Shown: one piece after another, positions 34,542 to 43,915 of the stretch | Layout: each line of letters opens with the position of its first letter | How positions within the stretch are numbered: the stretch's first letter is position 1 | NCBI GenBank assembly: GCA_021324575.1 | Contig: JAJPIW010000058.1 | Span: 1 to 56,968 of the forward strand | DNA from: Intrasporangiaceae bacterium | Lineage (GTDB): Bacteria; Actinomycetota; Actinomycetes; Actinomycetales; Dermatophilaceae | Length of the DNA stretch: 56,968 bases | Direction: 5' to 3' | The notes under the pieces: model-generated | What the model was told of the DNA's origin: nothing | Seen by the model: only the letters and a program-made list of their open reading frames with translations | Database searches by the model: none | Translations under genes and position numbers: made by a program

Positions 34542-35321
34542 TCACCAGCCCGGCGTAGCCGACCATCCTGCGTCGACGGGCAGGGTGACGCCTGTGACGG
34601 CTGAGGCGGCGGGGGAGGCGAGGAACGCCACGACGGCGGCCACCTCCTCCGGGCGGACGGTCCGGCCCAGGGCGCTCGCGGCGGCCCACCGACGGACCCC
34701 GTCGGGCCACTGCTCGGCCAGACCGGGCCGGTCGACGAGACCGGGCGCCACCGCATTGACCCGTATACCGTGTGCTCCGACCTCCCCGGCGGCTGCGGCG
34801 GCGAGATGGTGCAGGGCAGCCTTGGCCACGGCATACGGGGCATGGTCGTGACCGGCCCGAAGGCCCTCGACCGACCCGACGAGGACCACGGACCCGCGGG
34901 GCGCGAGCTCCGGGGCGAACGTGTGGAGGAGGACGGCCGGGGTGCGCAGCCCCTCGCGGAGGAAGGCGTCCCAGTCCGCCGTGCGCAGCCGTTGCCACGG
35001 GGTGATGTCCTGGGGTGCGGCGTTGAGGACGACGGCCGTGAGCGGTCCCTCGGAGTCGACCAGAGCTGTGACCTCGTCGACGAAGCCGTGAACCAGGACG
35101 TCATGCCGCTCGGGGTCGCTCGCCCCGAAGTCACGCTGGACGAGATGGGCGCGCCGGCCGGCGGCCTCGACGAGGGTGGCGGTCTCCCGGGCCCCGGCCT
35201 CGTCCGTTCGCCAGTGCACGACGACGTCGTGGCCGGCCCGGGCCAGGGCGACCGCGCAGGCCCGGCCGATACCGCGGCTGGCGCCGGTGACCACCGCGAG
35301 CCCCGGCACGGGTCCGGTCAT
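34542..35321 (-). CDS. Short-chain dehydrogenase/reductase
   Basis: Predicted NAD(P)-dependent oxidoreductase, 259 residues, classical SDR. Cofactor motif TGASRGIGRA near residue 12, a variant of NNAG as LNAAPQ, and the active-site YAVAKAALHH (Tyr and Lys) near residue 165, preceded by the catalytic Ser in LVGSVEG. The C-terminus ends with VTLPVDAGWSATPGW. It overlaps the cupin gene stop by four bases and ends the four-gene coupled chain from 37982. Its substrate is unknown; the position suggests purine or methylthio-sugar metabolism. Confidence 0.87.
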   Translation of the reverse strand: MTGPVPGLAVVTGASRGIGRACAVALARAGHDVVVHWRTDEAGARETATLVEAAGRRAHLVQRDFGASDPERHDVLVHGFVDEVTALVDSEGPLTAVVLNAAPQDITPWQRLRTADWDAFLREGLRTPAVLLHTFAPELAPRGSVVLVGSVEGLRAGHDHAPYAVAKAALHHLAAAAAGEVGAHGIRVNAVAPGLVDRPGLAEQWPDGVRRWAAASALGRTVRPEEVAAVVAFLASPAASAVTGVTLPVDAGWSATPGW

Positions 35322-35800
35322 CCGGCCTGCTGGGCCGGCGTGTGGACGCGGGTGAGGACCTCGATCTCGCGGGCCCAGTCGGGGTAGTCGCGCTGGAGGG
35401 CGCACCGGTCCCCGAGGGTGAAGCCCTCCCAGGTGAAGGCCGGCGCGCACCAGCAGGTCAGCAGGGTCCAGTCGCCGAGGGTCGCGGCCCCTTGCCAGGT
35501 GCCGGTGGTCACGAGGACCTGGCCGGTGCGGGCCTCGATCGACGACAACGAACCGCGTCCGCCGCGGCCGAGCCGGAGCATCGCGGCCGGAGCGCCGTCC
35601 AGCCACTGCCAGCCCTCGTCGACGTCCAGCTTGTGCATGGCCGAGAACCCGTCCTCGCCGGCGGTGAGCAGCACGGTGATCGAGGAGAGGTGCCGGGTGC
35701 GCGGTCCCGCGGCCCACCACGCGCCCTCGCCCTCGAGCGGTTGGAGGTCGAGGGCGGCGATGACGTCGTGGGCGGGACGTCCGGCGAAAGGGGTGGTCAT
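35318..35800 (-). CDS. Cupin-fold protein of the DUF985 type
   Basis: Single-domain protein of 160 residues. DVIAALDLQPLEGEGAWWAA, SSITVLLTAGEDGFSAMHKL, DEGWQWLDGAPAAMLRL and LLTCWCAPAFTWEGFTLGDR follow the DUF985/cupin_5 pattern. The start was taken at the ATG overlapping the stop of the amidohydrolase gene (35797-35800). Function is unknown in the family; it is coupled on both sides by four-base overlaps, so it is made together with the SDR and the amidohydrolase. Confidence 0.75.
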   Translation of the reverse strand: MTTPFAGRPAHDVIAALDLQPLEGEGAWWAAGPRTRHLSSITVLLTAGEDGFSAMHKLDVDEGWQWLDGAPAAMLRLGRGGRGSLSSIEARTGQVLVTTGTWQGAATLGDWTLLTCWCAPAFTWEGFTLGDRCALQRDYPDWAREIEVLTRVHTPAQQAG

Positions 35801-37182
35801 GCGGGGCTTCCGGAGTGCAGGTGGGACGGTGTCGCGCGAGGTGGGGGCGCGGGGGCGAGCGCGCGGCATACGGACAATAGCGCCGCCTCCTCGACACCTG
35901 TGACCCTGCCGCCCGCCAGGACGTGCTGGCCGTCGACGAAGACGTCGGTGACGTCGGCGCGGCCCGCGACGAAGACGAGGAGTGCCGGGATGTCATGGAC
36001 CGGGGTGAGGTGCGGGCGGTCCAGGTCGAGCAGGACCAGGTCGGCGCGCTTGCCGACCTCGAGGCTGCCGACGAGGTGGCCGAGACCGAGCGCCCGGGCC
36101 CCGTCGATGGTGGCGGCACGCAGGATGTCCCGGGCGCTCGCTACGTCGGGGCGGCCGCTGGACAGTCGGGCGAGGAGCGCGGCCTGGCGCATGGCCTGCC
36201 ACATGTCCAGGTCGTTGCTCGAGGAGCAGCCGTCGGTGCCGATGCCGAGCCGTATGCCGTCTGCTCGCCAGGTCTCCCAGGGCAGCAGGCCGCTCGCGAG
36301 CTTGAGGTTGGAGCCGGGGCAGTGCGCGACCGTTGCGTCGGCGTGGCGGAGGGCCGCTCTGTCGCTGGCGGTGAGGTGGACGCCGTGACCGGCGACGAGG
36401 CGCAGGTGCCCGTCGAGCGCACCCGCGATGGCGAGGACCTCGGTGGGGGTGCCGCCGAAGCGGGCGCGGACGTCGGCGTTCTCGGCGGCGGTCTCCGAGA
36501 CGTGGGTGTGCAGGAGCGGGCCGGGGCCCCCTGGCGTGGTGGGCCACTCGCGGGTGGTGTCGACGACCTCGCGGAGCTGGCCCGGCGTCGCGGCATACGT
36601 GCTGTGCGGGGTGACGGTGAGCGGGGTGCTCGGGCCGCCGATCGCCCGGTTCCGGTCGGGCCACTCCTTGAGTCCCTGCATCCGCTCGGCCCAGCTGAGC
36701 CCGTCGGGGCCGGGTCCGTCGAAGAACACCGGGCCGATGACGTGCCGCAGGCCGGCCCGGACGGCGCCGCGGTGGGCGGCCTCGTGGTGGAAGTACATGT
36801 CGTTGGCGGTGGTTGTGCCGCCCCGGATCGCCTCGACGGCTCCGAGGGTCGCGGCCTGCTCCACGGTGTCCTCGGTCATGACCGCGGCCTCGGCCGCCCA
36901 GACGGTGCGCAGGAAGCCGTCGAGGTCGACGCCCTCGGCGATCCCGCGCAGGAGGGTCATCGGCAGGTGGGTGTGCAGGTTGACCAGGCCGGGCATCGCG
37001 AGCCGGTTCCGGCCTGTGATCCGGGTGGCGCGGCGCTGGTCGGCGCGTTCCCGCAGGTCAGCGGTGCTGCCGAGGGCCGTGATCGTGCCCTCCTCGATGA
37101 GGATCGAGGCGTCGTGCAGGATCCGGTCGCCGTCGTCGCAGGTGACGACGTGGGCGAGGTCGGTCAGCCAGGTGGCGCTCAC
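35797..37182 (-). CDS. Amidohydrolase, MTA/SAH or related purine deaminase
   Basis: Metal-dependent deaminase of the TRZ/ATZ group, 461 residues. Metal and catalytic residues are in GLVNLHTHLPMTLLRG (HxH), VTPHSTYAATP, LLHTHVSETAAEN (His and Glu), and GIGTDGCSSSNDLDMW (Asp). SSSNDLDMW is seen in methylthioadenosine/S-adenosylhomocysteine deaminases. It overlaps the phosphorylase gene by four bases. A deaminase followed by a 6-oxopurine phosphorylase fits a route from methylthioadenosine through methylthioinosine. An 8-oxoguanine or other purine substrate remains possible. Confidence 0.8.
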   Translation of the reverse strand: MSATWLTDLAHVVTCDDGDRILHDASILIEEGTITALGSTADLRERADQRRATRITGRNRLAMPGLVNLHTHLPMTLLRGIAEGVDLDGFLRTVWAAEAAVMTEDTVEQAATLGAVEAIRGGTTTANDMYFHHEAAHRGAVRAGLRHVIGPVFFDGPGPDGLSWAERMQGLKEWPDRNRAIGGPSTPLTVTPHSTYAATPGQLREVVDTTREWPTTPGGPGPLLHTHVSETAAENADVRARFGGTPTEVLAIAGALDGHLRLVAGHGVHLTASDRAALRHADATVAHCPGSNLKLASGLLPWETWRADGIRLGIGTDGCSSSNDLDMWQAMRQAALLARLSSGRPDVASARDILRAATIDGARALGLGHLVGSLEVGKRADLVLLDLDRPHLTPVHDIPALLVFVAGRADVTDVFVDGQHVLAGGRVTGVEEAALLSVCRALAPAPPPRATPSHLHSGSPA

Positions 37183-37982
37183 GGGACCTGGCCGGCCCGG
37201 GCGGCGATCACGGCGTCGAGCAGCCGGATCACCCGTTGGCTGCTCTCACGAAGGACCCGGTCGACCTCGTCCATGGTGATCGGCTCGCTGGAGAGACCGG
37301 CGGCGGGGTTGACGACGAGGCTCACCGCGGCGTACCTGATCCCGGCCTCGACGGCGAGCGTGGCCTCGGGGATCCCAGTCATCCCGGCGACGTGGCCGCC
37401 GAGCAGCCCGGCCATCCGGATCTCGGCGGGCGACTCGAACCGGGGGCCCTCGAAGCACGCGTAGACCCCGCCGTCACGGAGCGTGATGCCCGCGCCGGTC
37501 GCCGCCGCGAGGAGCTCGGCGCGCAGGGCGGGGTGGTAGGCGTCGGTGACGTCGACGTGGACGACTCCCTGCGGACCGCTGCCGTCGAAGAGGGTGGTCG
37601 GGCGGTTCTTGGTGAAGTCGAGGAAGTCGTCGAGGAGGACCAGGTCGCCCGGGCGCAGGGTGGGGTCGATGCCGCCGACGACGTTGACGGCGAGCACGTC
37701 GCCGACGCCGATGTCGCGCAGGGCGGCGATGTTGGCCCGGTAGTTGACGAGGTGCGGTGGGACCGAGTGGCCGGCTCCGTGCCGCGTGAGGAAGGCGACG
37801 GGGAGCCCGTGCCAGCGGCCGCGGGTGAGGTGGGCCGTCCCGTATGCCGTGCCGACCTGCTGCTCCTGGACCTCCTCCAGGGCGTCGAGGGCGTAGAAGC
37901 CGGTGCCGGCGATGATGCCGAGCGGCCCGGCGGGCACGCCGACAGCCGCAGTGTCCTCACCCCGGCTCGTCACGTCGGCCAC
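37179..37982 (-). CDS. Methylthioadenosine/methylthioinosine phosphorylase family
   Basis: Purine nucleoside phosphorylase of the MTAP/PNP trimeric family, 267 residues. Phosphate and sugar site marks are GIIAGTGFY, FLTRHGAGHSVPPHLVNYRA and VYACFEGPRFESPAEIR. The base-site segment is VSLVVNPAAGLSSEPI: Asn there, instead of the Asp of adenine-type MTAPs, points to a 6-oxopurine substrate such as methylthioinosine. This last point is inference. GTG at 37982 is taken as start; an ATG at 38010 is possible. First gene of the salvage chain and divergent from the gamma-glutamyltransferase. Confidence 0.85.
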   Translation of the reverse strand: MADVTSRGEDTAAVGVPAGPLGIIAGTGFYALDALEEVQEQQVGTAYGTAHLTRGRWHGLPVAFLTRHGAGHSVPPHLVNYRANIAALRDIGVGDVLAVNVVGGIDPTLRPGDLVLLDDFLDFTKNRPTTLFDGSGPQGVVHVDVTDAYHPALRAELLAAATGAGITLRDGGVYACFEGPRFESPAEIRMAGLLGGHVAGMTGIPEATLAVEAGIRYAAVSLVVNPAAGLSSEPITMDEVDRVLRESSQRVIRLLDAVIAARAGQVP

Positions 37983-38046
37983 GTTACCCGCGCGGCCCGG
38001 TTCGGGCATCCGCGCGCCGGCACCGGCATACGGGCACAATCAGCCC

Positions 38047-39588
38047 ATGGCACGACAGGTGGCGCTCGCCGCAACCGGACCGACCGCACTCGACGCGGGG
38101 CTGTCCGTCGCCCGGGCCGGCGGCAACGCCGTCGACGTCGCGGTTGCGGCAACGCTCGCCGCGATGGCCACCGAGGTGGCGATCGTGTCGCTGCTCTCTG
38201 GCGCGTTCGTCAACGTGTGGCCGGTCCACGAGCCACCGGAGGTCATCGACGGCAACGTCGAGATGCCCGGGCGTGGCCTGCCCCGCGAGTCGTTCGGGCA
38301 TGGGGTGCGTGAGGTCCGGATGGACTACGGACCCGGCGTGACCATGTACGGGGGGCACGGGGCCGTGGCCACCCCGGGCGCGGTGCCGACGATGGGCGTG
38401 GCCATGGAACGGCACGGGAGTATGCCGTGGAGTGCGGTGGTCTCCCCGGCGGCGGCTGCCTGCCGGGCGGGGTACCCGATCGGGGCGTCGTCGGCGAGGT
38501 ACCTCGGGTTCACGGCGGGACCCCTCTTCGGAGCCGACGCGGCAGCCTCGGCCATCGTGACCCGTCCCGACGGGACGCCGCTGCAGACCGGTGACATCGC
38601 CTACAACCTCGACCTGGCCGACGTGCTCGACTCCCTTGCGGCAGAGGGCTCCTCGCTCTTCACGACCGGGTCGGTGGGACGCGCGATCGCTGCCGACATG
38701 GCGGCCAACGAAGGGCTCGTCACCGAGGCCGACCTCGCGGCATACGCCCCCATCGTCCGGGAGCCGGTCATGCGCGGACTCGGCGACTGGAGCCTGGCGA
38801 TCAACCCGCCGCCCTCGGTCGGCGGGCCGATGCTCGCCGTGATGCTCGGTGAGCTGAGCAGCCTCGGCGAGCGCTGGTCCTGGACCGACGTCATCGACAT
38901 CCAGCGGCGGGTGCTGGCCTACCGGCACGCGGTGCACGACTACTCGACCGACCTCTCGGCCGACGGGCATGCGCTGTTGTCGGCCGTGGAGCGGTACGGG
39001 CTCGCCGGGCTGCCGACGTCGGCCTCGACGGCTCACATCTCCGCGGTCGACTCCGACGGGTTGGCTTGTGCCATCACGGTTTCCAGCGGCTATCTGTCAG
39101 GTGTGGCGACGCCGGGGACGGGGCTGCTGCACAACAACGCGCTCGGTGAGCCCGAGCTCAACCGGCTCGGGCTGCACGCCCTGACGCCCGGGACGCGCCT
39201 CGCGTCGAACATGGCGCCGACGACGGCGCGGTCCTCCGGGGGACGGGTGCTGGCGATCGGGTCGCCAGGGGCCGACCGGATCACGACGGCGCTCATGCAG
39301 GTGCTCGGCCGCAGCTGTCTGCTCGGGACGCCTCTGGGGGAGGCGATCCTCGCGCCGCGGGCGCACGTGTCGCACCTGGCCGACGGGACGGCCGTGGTGG
39401 ACGTCGAGCCGTCCGAGCAGATCGCCGAGGCGGTGGCGGAGCTGGGGTTGACGGCCCGGGAGCACGGACCGCTGGACATGTTCTTCGGAGGCGTCGGCGC
39501 GGCATACCGGACGACGACCGGCGCGATGTACGCCGACGGAGACCCCCGCCGCGAAGCCGCGGTAGGCGTCGCCGGCCCCGCCGACTAG
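38047..39588 (+). CDS. Gamma-glutamyltransferase family protein
   Basis: Ntn-hydrolase that normally cleaves gamma-glutamyl bonds, 513 residues. It begins ARQVALAATGPTALDAGLSV and has ARAGGNAVDVAVAATLA near residue 25. The expected autoprocessing site and nucleophile Thr lie in SASTAHISAVDSDGLACAIT near residue 330, matching the T-T/A-H-x-S pattern of the family, followed by LLHNNALGE and GTRLASNMAPT. There is no signal peptide, so it is likely cytosolic, unlike the periplasmic enzymes. It is divergent from the phosphorylase, 64 bases apart, and ends at a structured repeat. Confidence 0.82.
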   Translation: MARQVALAATGPTALDAGLSVARAGGNAVDVAVAATLAAMATEVAIVSLLSGAFVNVWPVHEPPEVIDGNVEMPGRGLPRESFGHGVREVRMDYGPGVTMYGGHGAVATPGAVPTMGVAMERHGSMPWSAVVSPAAAACRAGYPIGASSARYLGFTAGPLFGADAAASAIVTRPDGTPLQTGDIAYNLDLADVLDSLAAEGSSLFTTGSVGRAIAADMAANEGLVTEADLAAYAPIVREPVMRGLGDWSLAINPPPSVGGPMLAVMLGELSSLGERWSWTDVIDIQRRVLAYRHAVHDYSTDLSADGHALLSAVERYGLAGLPTSASTAHISAVDSDGLACAITVSSGYLSGVATPGTGLLHNNALGEPELNRLGLHALTPGTRLASNMAPTTARSSGGRVLAIGSPGADRITTALMQVLGRSCLLGTPLGEAILAPRAHVSHLADGTAVVDVEPSEQIAEAVAELGLTAREHGPLDMFFGGVGAAYRTTTGAMYADGDPRREAAVGVAGPAD

Positions 39589-39601
39589 CCGACCCCCGCC
39601 C

Positions 39602-39690
39602 AAAATTATCGGGTCCTCGGACTTGTTCTCTCCTCACCCGAGTTTCCTTGTCGGGTGAGGAAGGCACTACCCCGAGGACCCGATAACTTC
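39602..39690. repeat. Nested-hairpin dispersed repeat, copy 2
   Basis: TTATCGGGTCCTCGG (39606-39620) pairs perfectly with CCGAGGACCCGATAA (39672-39686), and inside CCTCACCCGA (39632-39641) pairs perfectly with TCGGGTGAGG (39651-39660). Both stems are shared with 17355-17456, while loops and linkers differ. It lies between two convergent genes and could serve as a two-way terminator. Confidence 0.75.
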
Positions 39691-39732
39691 ACGAGCGGGC
39701 GCCGGTCAGCGGGGCCCTGCCAGCGGGCGCGG

Positions 39733-41160
39733 TCAGCGGGCGCCGGTCACCATCCAGCGGTCGGTCCGCACCCGGAGCCAGAGCAGGGTCCCTCGCACGC
39801 CCATGAACCCGGTGAACGCCAGCCACAGCCAGGTCACGGCCAGCTCGTCGGCCTGCTGCGCCGTGCTCGCCGAGAGCAGGCGCGGGCCGAGGGCGTGGAC
39901 GCCGAGGATGAGCGGGAGGTAGGCGACGAGGCAGCCGACCATCGCGCGGGCCAGCCAGCGACCGTCGCCGGCGCCGATGAGGACGCCGTCGACGACGAAC
40001 GCGTAGCCGGCGAGGGGCTGCTGCAGCGCGACGATGCGCAGGCCGGCGGACACCACGTCGCGGACGTTCGGATCGGTCGTGAACAGGTGCGGGAGTACGT
40101 CACGCAGGCCCAGGATGAGCAGCCCGAGCACGAAGCCGCCCGCGATGCCCCAGCGGATCATGAGGCCGGTCGCGGAACGGGTGCTCGCCACGTCGCCCGC
40201 GCCGAGCGCCTTGCCGGTCAGGGCCTGGGCCGCGATGGCGAGGGCGTCGAGCACGAAGGCGAGGAACGACCAGATCGTCGCAGCCACCTGGTAGCCGGCC
40301 AGCGGCACGTCGCCGAGACCGGCCGCGACCCAGGTGGTGGCGACCAGGATCGCACGCAGCGCGATGGTCCGGACGAGCAGCGGGGCGCCACCGCGCGCGG
40401 CGGCGAGTACGCGTCCGGGATGTGCCCGCAGAGGTGCTCGCTCGCGTCGGGCCATCCGGACGAGGACGGCGATGAGTGCGGCCGCCATCCCGGTCTGCGC
40501 GATGACAGTGCCGAGCGCGGATCCGGCGATGCCCCAGTGAAACCCGTAGACGAACAGGAGGTTGAGGCCGATGTTGGACCCGAACCCCAGGACGCTCGCG
40601 AGCAGCGGGGTCCGGGTGTCCTGCAGGCCGCGCAGCACGCCGGTGGTCGCGAGGACGACGAGCATGCCCGGTATGCCGGCCGCGGCGGTCCGCAGGTACG
40701 TCGCGGCCTGCTCGAGCGCGCCTTCGGACGCCCCGAAGAGCCGGCAGATCGGGGTGGCGAGGACCGCGACGATGAGCGCGGTGACCAGGCCGAGCGCGAC
40801 CGCCAGCCAGGTGCCGTCGATGCCGGCCTCGATGGCGCCTACTCTCGAACCGGCACCGAGCTGGCGTGCGACCACGGCCGTCGTCGCGTAGGCGAGGAAG
40901 ACGAAGATGTTGACCGCCGTGAGGAGGGCAGCGCTCGCGATGCCCAGGCCGGCGAGCTGGGTGGTGCCGAGGTGGCCGACGATGGCGGAGTCGGTGAGCA
41001 GGAAGAGTGGCTCGGCGACGAGTGCGAGGAACGCCGGGATGGCCAGGCGCAGCACGTCGCGCGCCTGCCCGGCCGTCGACGACCCGTCATCGCCGTCACC
41101 GGGGCCGCCCGACGCCTCGCCTCCGTCGGGGTCGCGTCCGTCCGTCGTCACGCCCGACAT
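39733..41160 (-). CDS. MATE-family efflux transporter (DinF-like)
   Basis: Cation-coupled multidrug exporter, 475 residues, with about twelve hydrophobic helices in two halves. The start of half one reads LAIPAFLALVAEPLFLLTDS AIVGHLG (split here) and half two starts at RTIALRAILVATTWVAAGLG. I chose the ATG at 41160, which gives a 35-residue polar N-terminus. In many actinobacteria a MATE gene lies between rplI and dnaB, so this one is probably part of the ancestral neighbourhood that the catabolic genes have pulled apart. Confidence 0.88.
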   Translation of the reverse strand: MSGVTTDGRDPDGGEASGGPGDGDDGSSTAGQARDVLRLAIPAFLALVAEPLFLLTDSAIVGHLGTTQLAGLGIASAALLTAVNIFVFLAYATTAVVARQLGAGSRVGAIEAGIDGTWLAVALGLVTALIVAVLATPICRLFGASEGALEQAATYLRTAAAGIPGMLVVLATTGVLRGLQDTRTPLLASVLGFGSNIGLNLLFVYGFHWGIAGSALGTVIAQTGMAAALIAVLVRMARRERAPLRAHPGRVLAAARGGAPLLVRTIALRAILVATTWVAAGLGDVPLAGYQVAATIWSFLAFVLDALAIAAQALTGKALGAGDVASTRSATGLMIRWGIAGGFVLGLLILGLRDVLPHLFTTDPNVRDVVSAGLRIVALQQPLAGYAFVVDGVLIGAGDGRWLARAMVGCLVAYLPLILGVHALGPRLLSASTAQQADELAVTWLWLAFTGFMGVRGTLLWLRVRTDRWMVTGAR

Positions 41161-41179
41161 CCTCCCAACGCAGGCACCA

Positions 41180-41243
41180 AGTCGAGCGATCACGACGCGC
41201 GGACGTTCTCGAGCGGACTCCCGGATGTCGTGATCACTCGACT
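41180..41243. repeat. Long inverted repeat between MATE and xylB genes
   Basis: AGTCGAGCGATCACGAC (41180-41196) and GTCGTGATCACTCGACT (41227-41243) form a 17-base inverted repeat with one mismatch and a 30-base loop. It lies after xylB on the minus strand, so it may be its terminator, or a REP-type element. Confidence 0.6.
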
Positions 41244-41293
41244 CGGCGCGACCACACCTGTCCCGCGACGGCCGCGGCTGGGGGGCGGGCGGG

Positions 41294-42730
41294 TCAGAGC
41301 TTGGGCAGGGTGAGGTCGCGGGCCTCGGCATAACGATCGCGTATGCCGGCCGTCGCGGAGCGGTCCTCGTCGGTCGCGGCATACGAGATGCTCCCGGCTC
41401 GCTCCCAGACCGGCGGCTCGGACCCGCCGCTCAGCACCCAGGCCGCCTGGCGGGCCGCGCCGTCGGCGACGTACTCTCCTGGCGCGGGCACCTCGATGTC
41501 CATCCCGAAGACGCTTGTGGCACAGCGGCGGACGGCCTCGGACTGGGCGCCACCACCGATGAGCGAGACGCGGTCGACACGGGTCCCGAGCGCGGTGAGG
41601 CCGGCGAGCCCGTCCGCGAGGCCGTTGAGGAGTCCCTCGACGGCGGCCCGCGCGAGGTGGGCCGGCCTGCTCGTCCCGAGGGTGAGGCCGTGGAAGGCGC
41701 CGGTCGAGGTCGGCCGGTTGGGGGTCCGCTCGCCCTCGAGGTACGGGACGAGGACCAGCCCGTCGGACCCGCGCGGCGCGGAGAGCGCGAGCTCGGCGAG
41801 ACCGGCGTGGTCGACCCCGAGCATCCGCCCGGCGGCGTCGAGGACCCGCGCCCCGTTGAGCGTCACGGCCAGGGGGAGGAAGTGGCCGGTGGCATCGGCG
41901 AACCCGGCGACCGTACCCGTCACGTCGACGACCGGCTGCGCGCTGACCGCCGAGACGACACCGGAGGTGCCGATCGACAGGACCACGTCGCCCTCGCGCA
42001 TGCCGAGGCCGAGCGCGGCTCCGGCGTTGTCGCCGGCCCCGGGACCGAGGAGGGCGTGGTGGTTGGAGCCGTATGCCGTGGTGCCGGCTCTCCCGTTGGG
42101 CGCGATGACGCGCGGCAGGGTGCAGTCGTGGCCGAGTGCCCGGACGAGCAGGTCGCGGCGGTAGTCGTCGTCCAGGGGTGACCAGTAGCCGGTGCCGGAG
42201 GCGTCGGAGCGGTCGGTCGTGAGGGCGTCGAGGTCGGGGTTGTCGGGGCCGTAGCCGGCCAGCCGCCAGGTCAGCCAGTCGTGGGGCAGGGCGACGGCGG
42301 CGACCCGGGCCGCGTTGTCGGGCTCCTGCTCGGCTAGCCAGCGCAGCTTGGTGACGGTGAACGAGGCGACGGGGACCAGGCCGGTCGCGCGAGCCCACTC
42401 CTCCAGTCCGAGCTCCGCGATGAGTTCGGTTGCAGCAGAGGCGGATCGGGTGTCGTTCCACAGCAGTGCCGGCCGGATGACGCGGCCGGCCTCGTCGAGG
42501 GCGACCATCCCGTGTTGCTGGCCGCCGACCGAGAGCGCGTCGACGTCGTCGATCCCGCCGGCGTCGTCGACGGCGGTCTCCAGCGCTGCCCACCAGCGGG
42601 CGGGGTCGACCTCGGTGCCGTCGGGGTGCTTGGCGCGTCCCTCGCGGAGCAGTGTCCCGGTCTCGGCGTCGCGGATGACGACCTTGCAGGACTGGGTGGA
42701 GGAGTCGATCCCGGCGACGATGGGCGGCAT
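41294..42730 (-). CDS. xylB: Xylulokinase (FGGY family)
   Basis: Phosphorylates D-xylulose to xylulose 5-phosphate for the pentose phosphate pathway. The 478-residue product has the FGGY N-terminal phosphate motif [37 protein letters not shown] near residue 85, the C-terminal ATP domain with [13 protein letters not shown], and [20 protein letters not shown]. These fit xylulokinase better than other FGGY kinases. No xylose isomerase gene is in the window. Palindromes upstream may be operators. Confidence 0.88.
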   Translation of the reverse strand: MPPIVAGIDSSTQSCKVVIRDAETGTLLREGRAKHPDGTEVDPARWWAALETAVDDAGGIDDVDALSVGGQQHGMVALDEAGRVIRPALLWNDTRSASAATELIAELGLEEWARATGLVPVASFTVTKLRWLAEQEPDNAARVAAVALPHDWLTWRLAGYGPDNPDLDALTTDRSDASGTGYWSPLDDDYRRDLLVRALGHDCTLPRVIAPNGRAGTTAYGSNHHALLGPGAGDNAGAALGLGMREGDVVLSIGTSGVVSAVSAQPVVDVTGTVAGFADATGHFLPLAVTLNGARVLDAAGRMLGVDHAGLAELALSAPRGSDGLVLVPYLEGERTPNRPTSTGAFHGLTLGTSRPAHLARAAVEGLLNGLADGLAGLTALGTRVDRVSLIGGGAQSEAVRRCATSVFGMDIEVPAPGEYVADGAARQAAWVLSGGSEPPVWERAGSISYAATDEDRSATAGIRDRYAEARDLTLPKL

Positions 42731-42802
42731 ACCCCCACCCTGCCGGATGCCTGCTGCCGGCGCGAGGGGCGGGTGCCGGCGGCCCGCGCTCGTCGCGCGG
42801 CC

Positions 42803-42877
42803 TCTGCGCCATGGCGCAGAAGCCGACCAGAGGCGTCGTCGTCGGTGCGCCCTCCGTGGCGGTAAGCGCCATGGCGC
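42803..42877. repeat. Two copies of a GCGCCATGGCGC palindrome upstream of xylB
   Basis: TCTGCGCCATGGCGCAGA (42803-42820) is a perfect 18-base palindrome. GCGCCATGGCGC recurs at 42866-42877, again followed by AGAA. They lie 75-145 bases before xylB and after the AlkD-like gene. They could be operators or REP-type elements. Confidence 0.65.
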
Positions 42878-42925
42878 AGAAACGCTCGAGGACAGGGCGG
42901 TGACAAGGCCCGCGAGGACGGCTCG

Positions 42926-43648
42926 TCAGAGATGCTTGAGCGCCTCTCGGCGGGACAGGCCCGAGAGCCGGTTCCCCTGTGCCGCAACGTAATCACGCAC
43001 CCACTCCGGGTCGACGCGAGCATGCTGGCGAAGTGCCCAGCCGATCGCCTTGCGGATCCAGAACACCGAGCCGTATGCCGTGCCCTCGACGTTCGCGTCG
43101 ATGACGTCGGCGAGGAGCGCGAGGTCGGTGTCGCCCTTGAAGGTGAGCTGGCTGATGATGCTGGTCCGCCGGAGCCAGAGGTCGTCGTCGACGGCCCAGG
43201 CCCGGATGATGGGTTCGACGGCTGCCTTGTGCCGCAACAGGATCGGACCGATCCGGTTGCTGGCGACCTCGTCGACGTAGTCCCACCACGCCCCGGTGGC
43301 AACGAGGTGCGCATAGAGGGGCAGGGCGTCCGGCTGCTGCCACACGCGGTAATGGCGGTGCCCGGTCAGGGCGATCGCGGCATACCGCTCCTCCCGGTGC
43401 GTGGCGCCGTCCCAGAGCGTCCGAACCGTGGCCTCCCAGTCCTCACGGCTGGCCAGCCGGTGCGCCGGATCGTCGAAGAGGGGACGAATCGCCTTGCGCA
43501 GCACCGGGTTCGTGAGACCCCAGTACGGCATCGCCGACTTCATGTACGCCTGCTGCTGCACCGCCCGGGCGGGGTCGGCGTGGGAGGCGAGCGCCCGGCA
43601 TACGGCGTCGATCAGGGCGCGACCGGCGAGCCCGGGGTCGGTGGACAC
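42926..43648 (-). CDS. DNA alkylation repair protein (AlkD-like)
   Basis: Predicted DNA glycosylase with HEAT-like repeats, 240 residues. Helical repeats carry AYMKSAMPYWGLTNPVLRKA, TLWDGATHREERYAAIAL and GAWWDYVDEVASNRIG; the Trp-Asp-x-Val-Asp region and LWLRRTSIISQL are typical of AlkD proteins that remove bulky alkylated bases. The start is the GTG at 43648, adjacent to the stop of the DUF2277 gene, so the two are cotranscribed. Confidence 0.85.
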   Translation of the reverse strand: MSTDPGLAGRALIDAVCRALASHADPARAVQQQAYMKSAMPYWGLTNPVLRKAIRPLFDDPAHRLASREDWEATVRTLWDGATHREERYAAIALTGHRHYRVWQQPDALPLYAHLVATGAWWDYVDEVASNRIGPILLRHKAAVEPIIRAWAVDDDLWLRRTSIISQLTFKGDTDLALLADVIDANVEGTAYGSVFWIRKAIGWALRQHARVDPEWVRDYVAAQGNRLSGLSRREALKHL

Positions 43649-43915
43649 CTACGCGTAGCGCGTCTGGGCCCGAGCCCTGGCCTTGGCCGCCTCGGTGGCG
43701 CGGTCCTTGGGTGGCGCGCTCGTCGAGAGGTGGTCCAGGAGGTGCTGGGTCGCGTGCGCGACGTCGGCGACGGCCTCGTCGAAGGCCTCCTGGTTGGCCT
43801 GGCTGGGCTTGGTGCTCCCGCTGACCTTGCGGACGTACTGGAGCGCGGCGGCGCGCACCTCGTCGGTCGTCGCGGGCGGCTCGAAGTTGTGGAGCTGGCG
43901 GATGTTGCGGCACAT
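43649..43915 (-). CDS. DUF2277 family protein
   Basis: Small protein of 88 residues. MCRNIRQLHNFEPPATTDEV, ALQYVRKVSGSTKPSQANQE and FDEAVADVAHATQHLLDHL follow the DUF2277 pattern, whose function is not known. The ATG at 43915 is internal to a longer open frame, but the conserved family start MCRNI sets it. It directly precedes the AlkD-like gene; the pair is seen in other actinobacteria as far as I recall. Confidence 0.82.
   Translation of the reverse strand: MCRNIRQLHNFEPPATTDEVRAAALQYVRKVSGSTKPSQANQEAFDEAVADVAHATQHLLDHLSTSAPPKDRATEAAKARARAQTRYA

Noticed and set aside
39655-41313. 552-codon plus-strand frame opposite the MATE gene
   Set aside because: Composition is typical of an antisense shadow; the MATE protein on the other strand has all expected helices.
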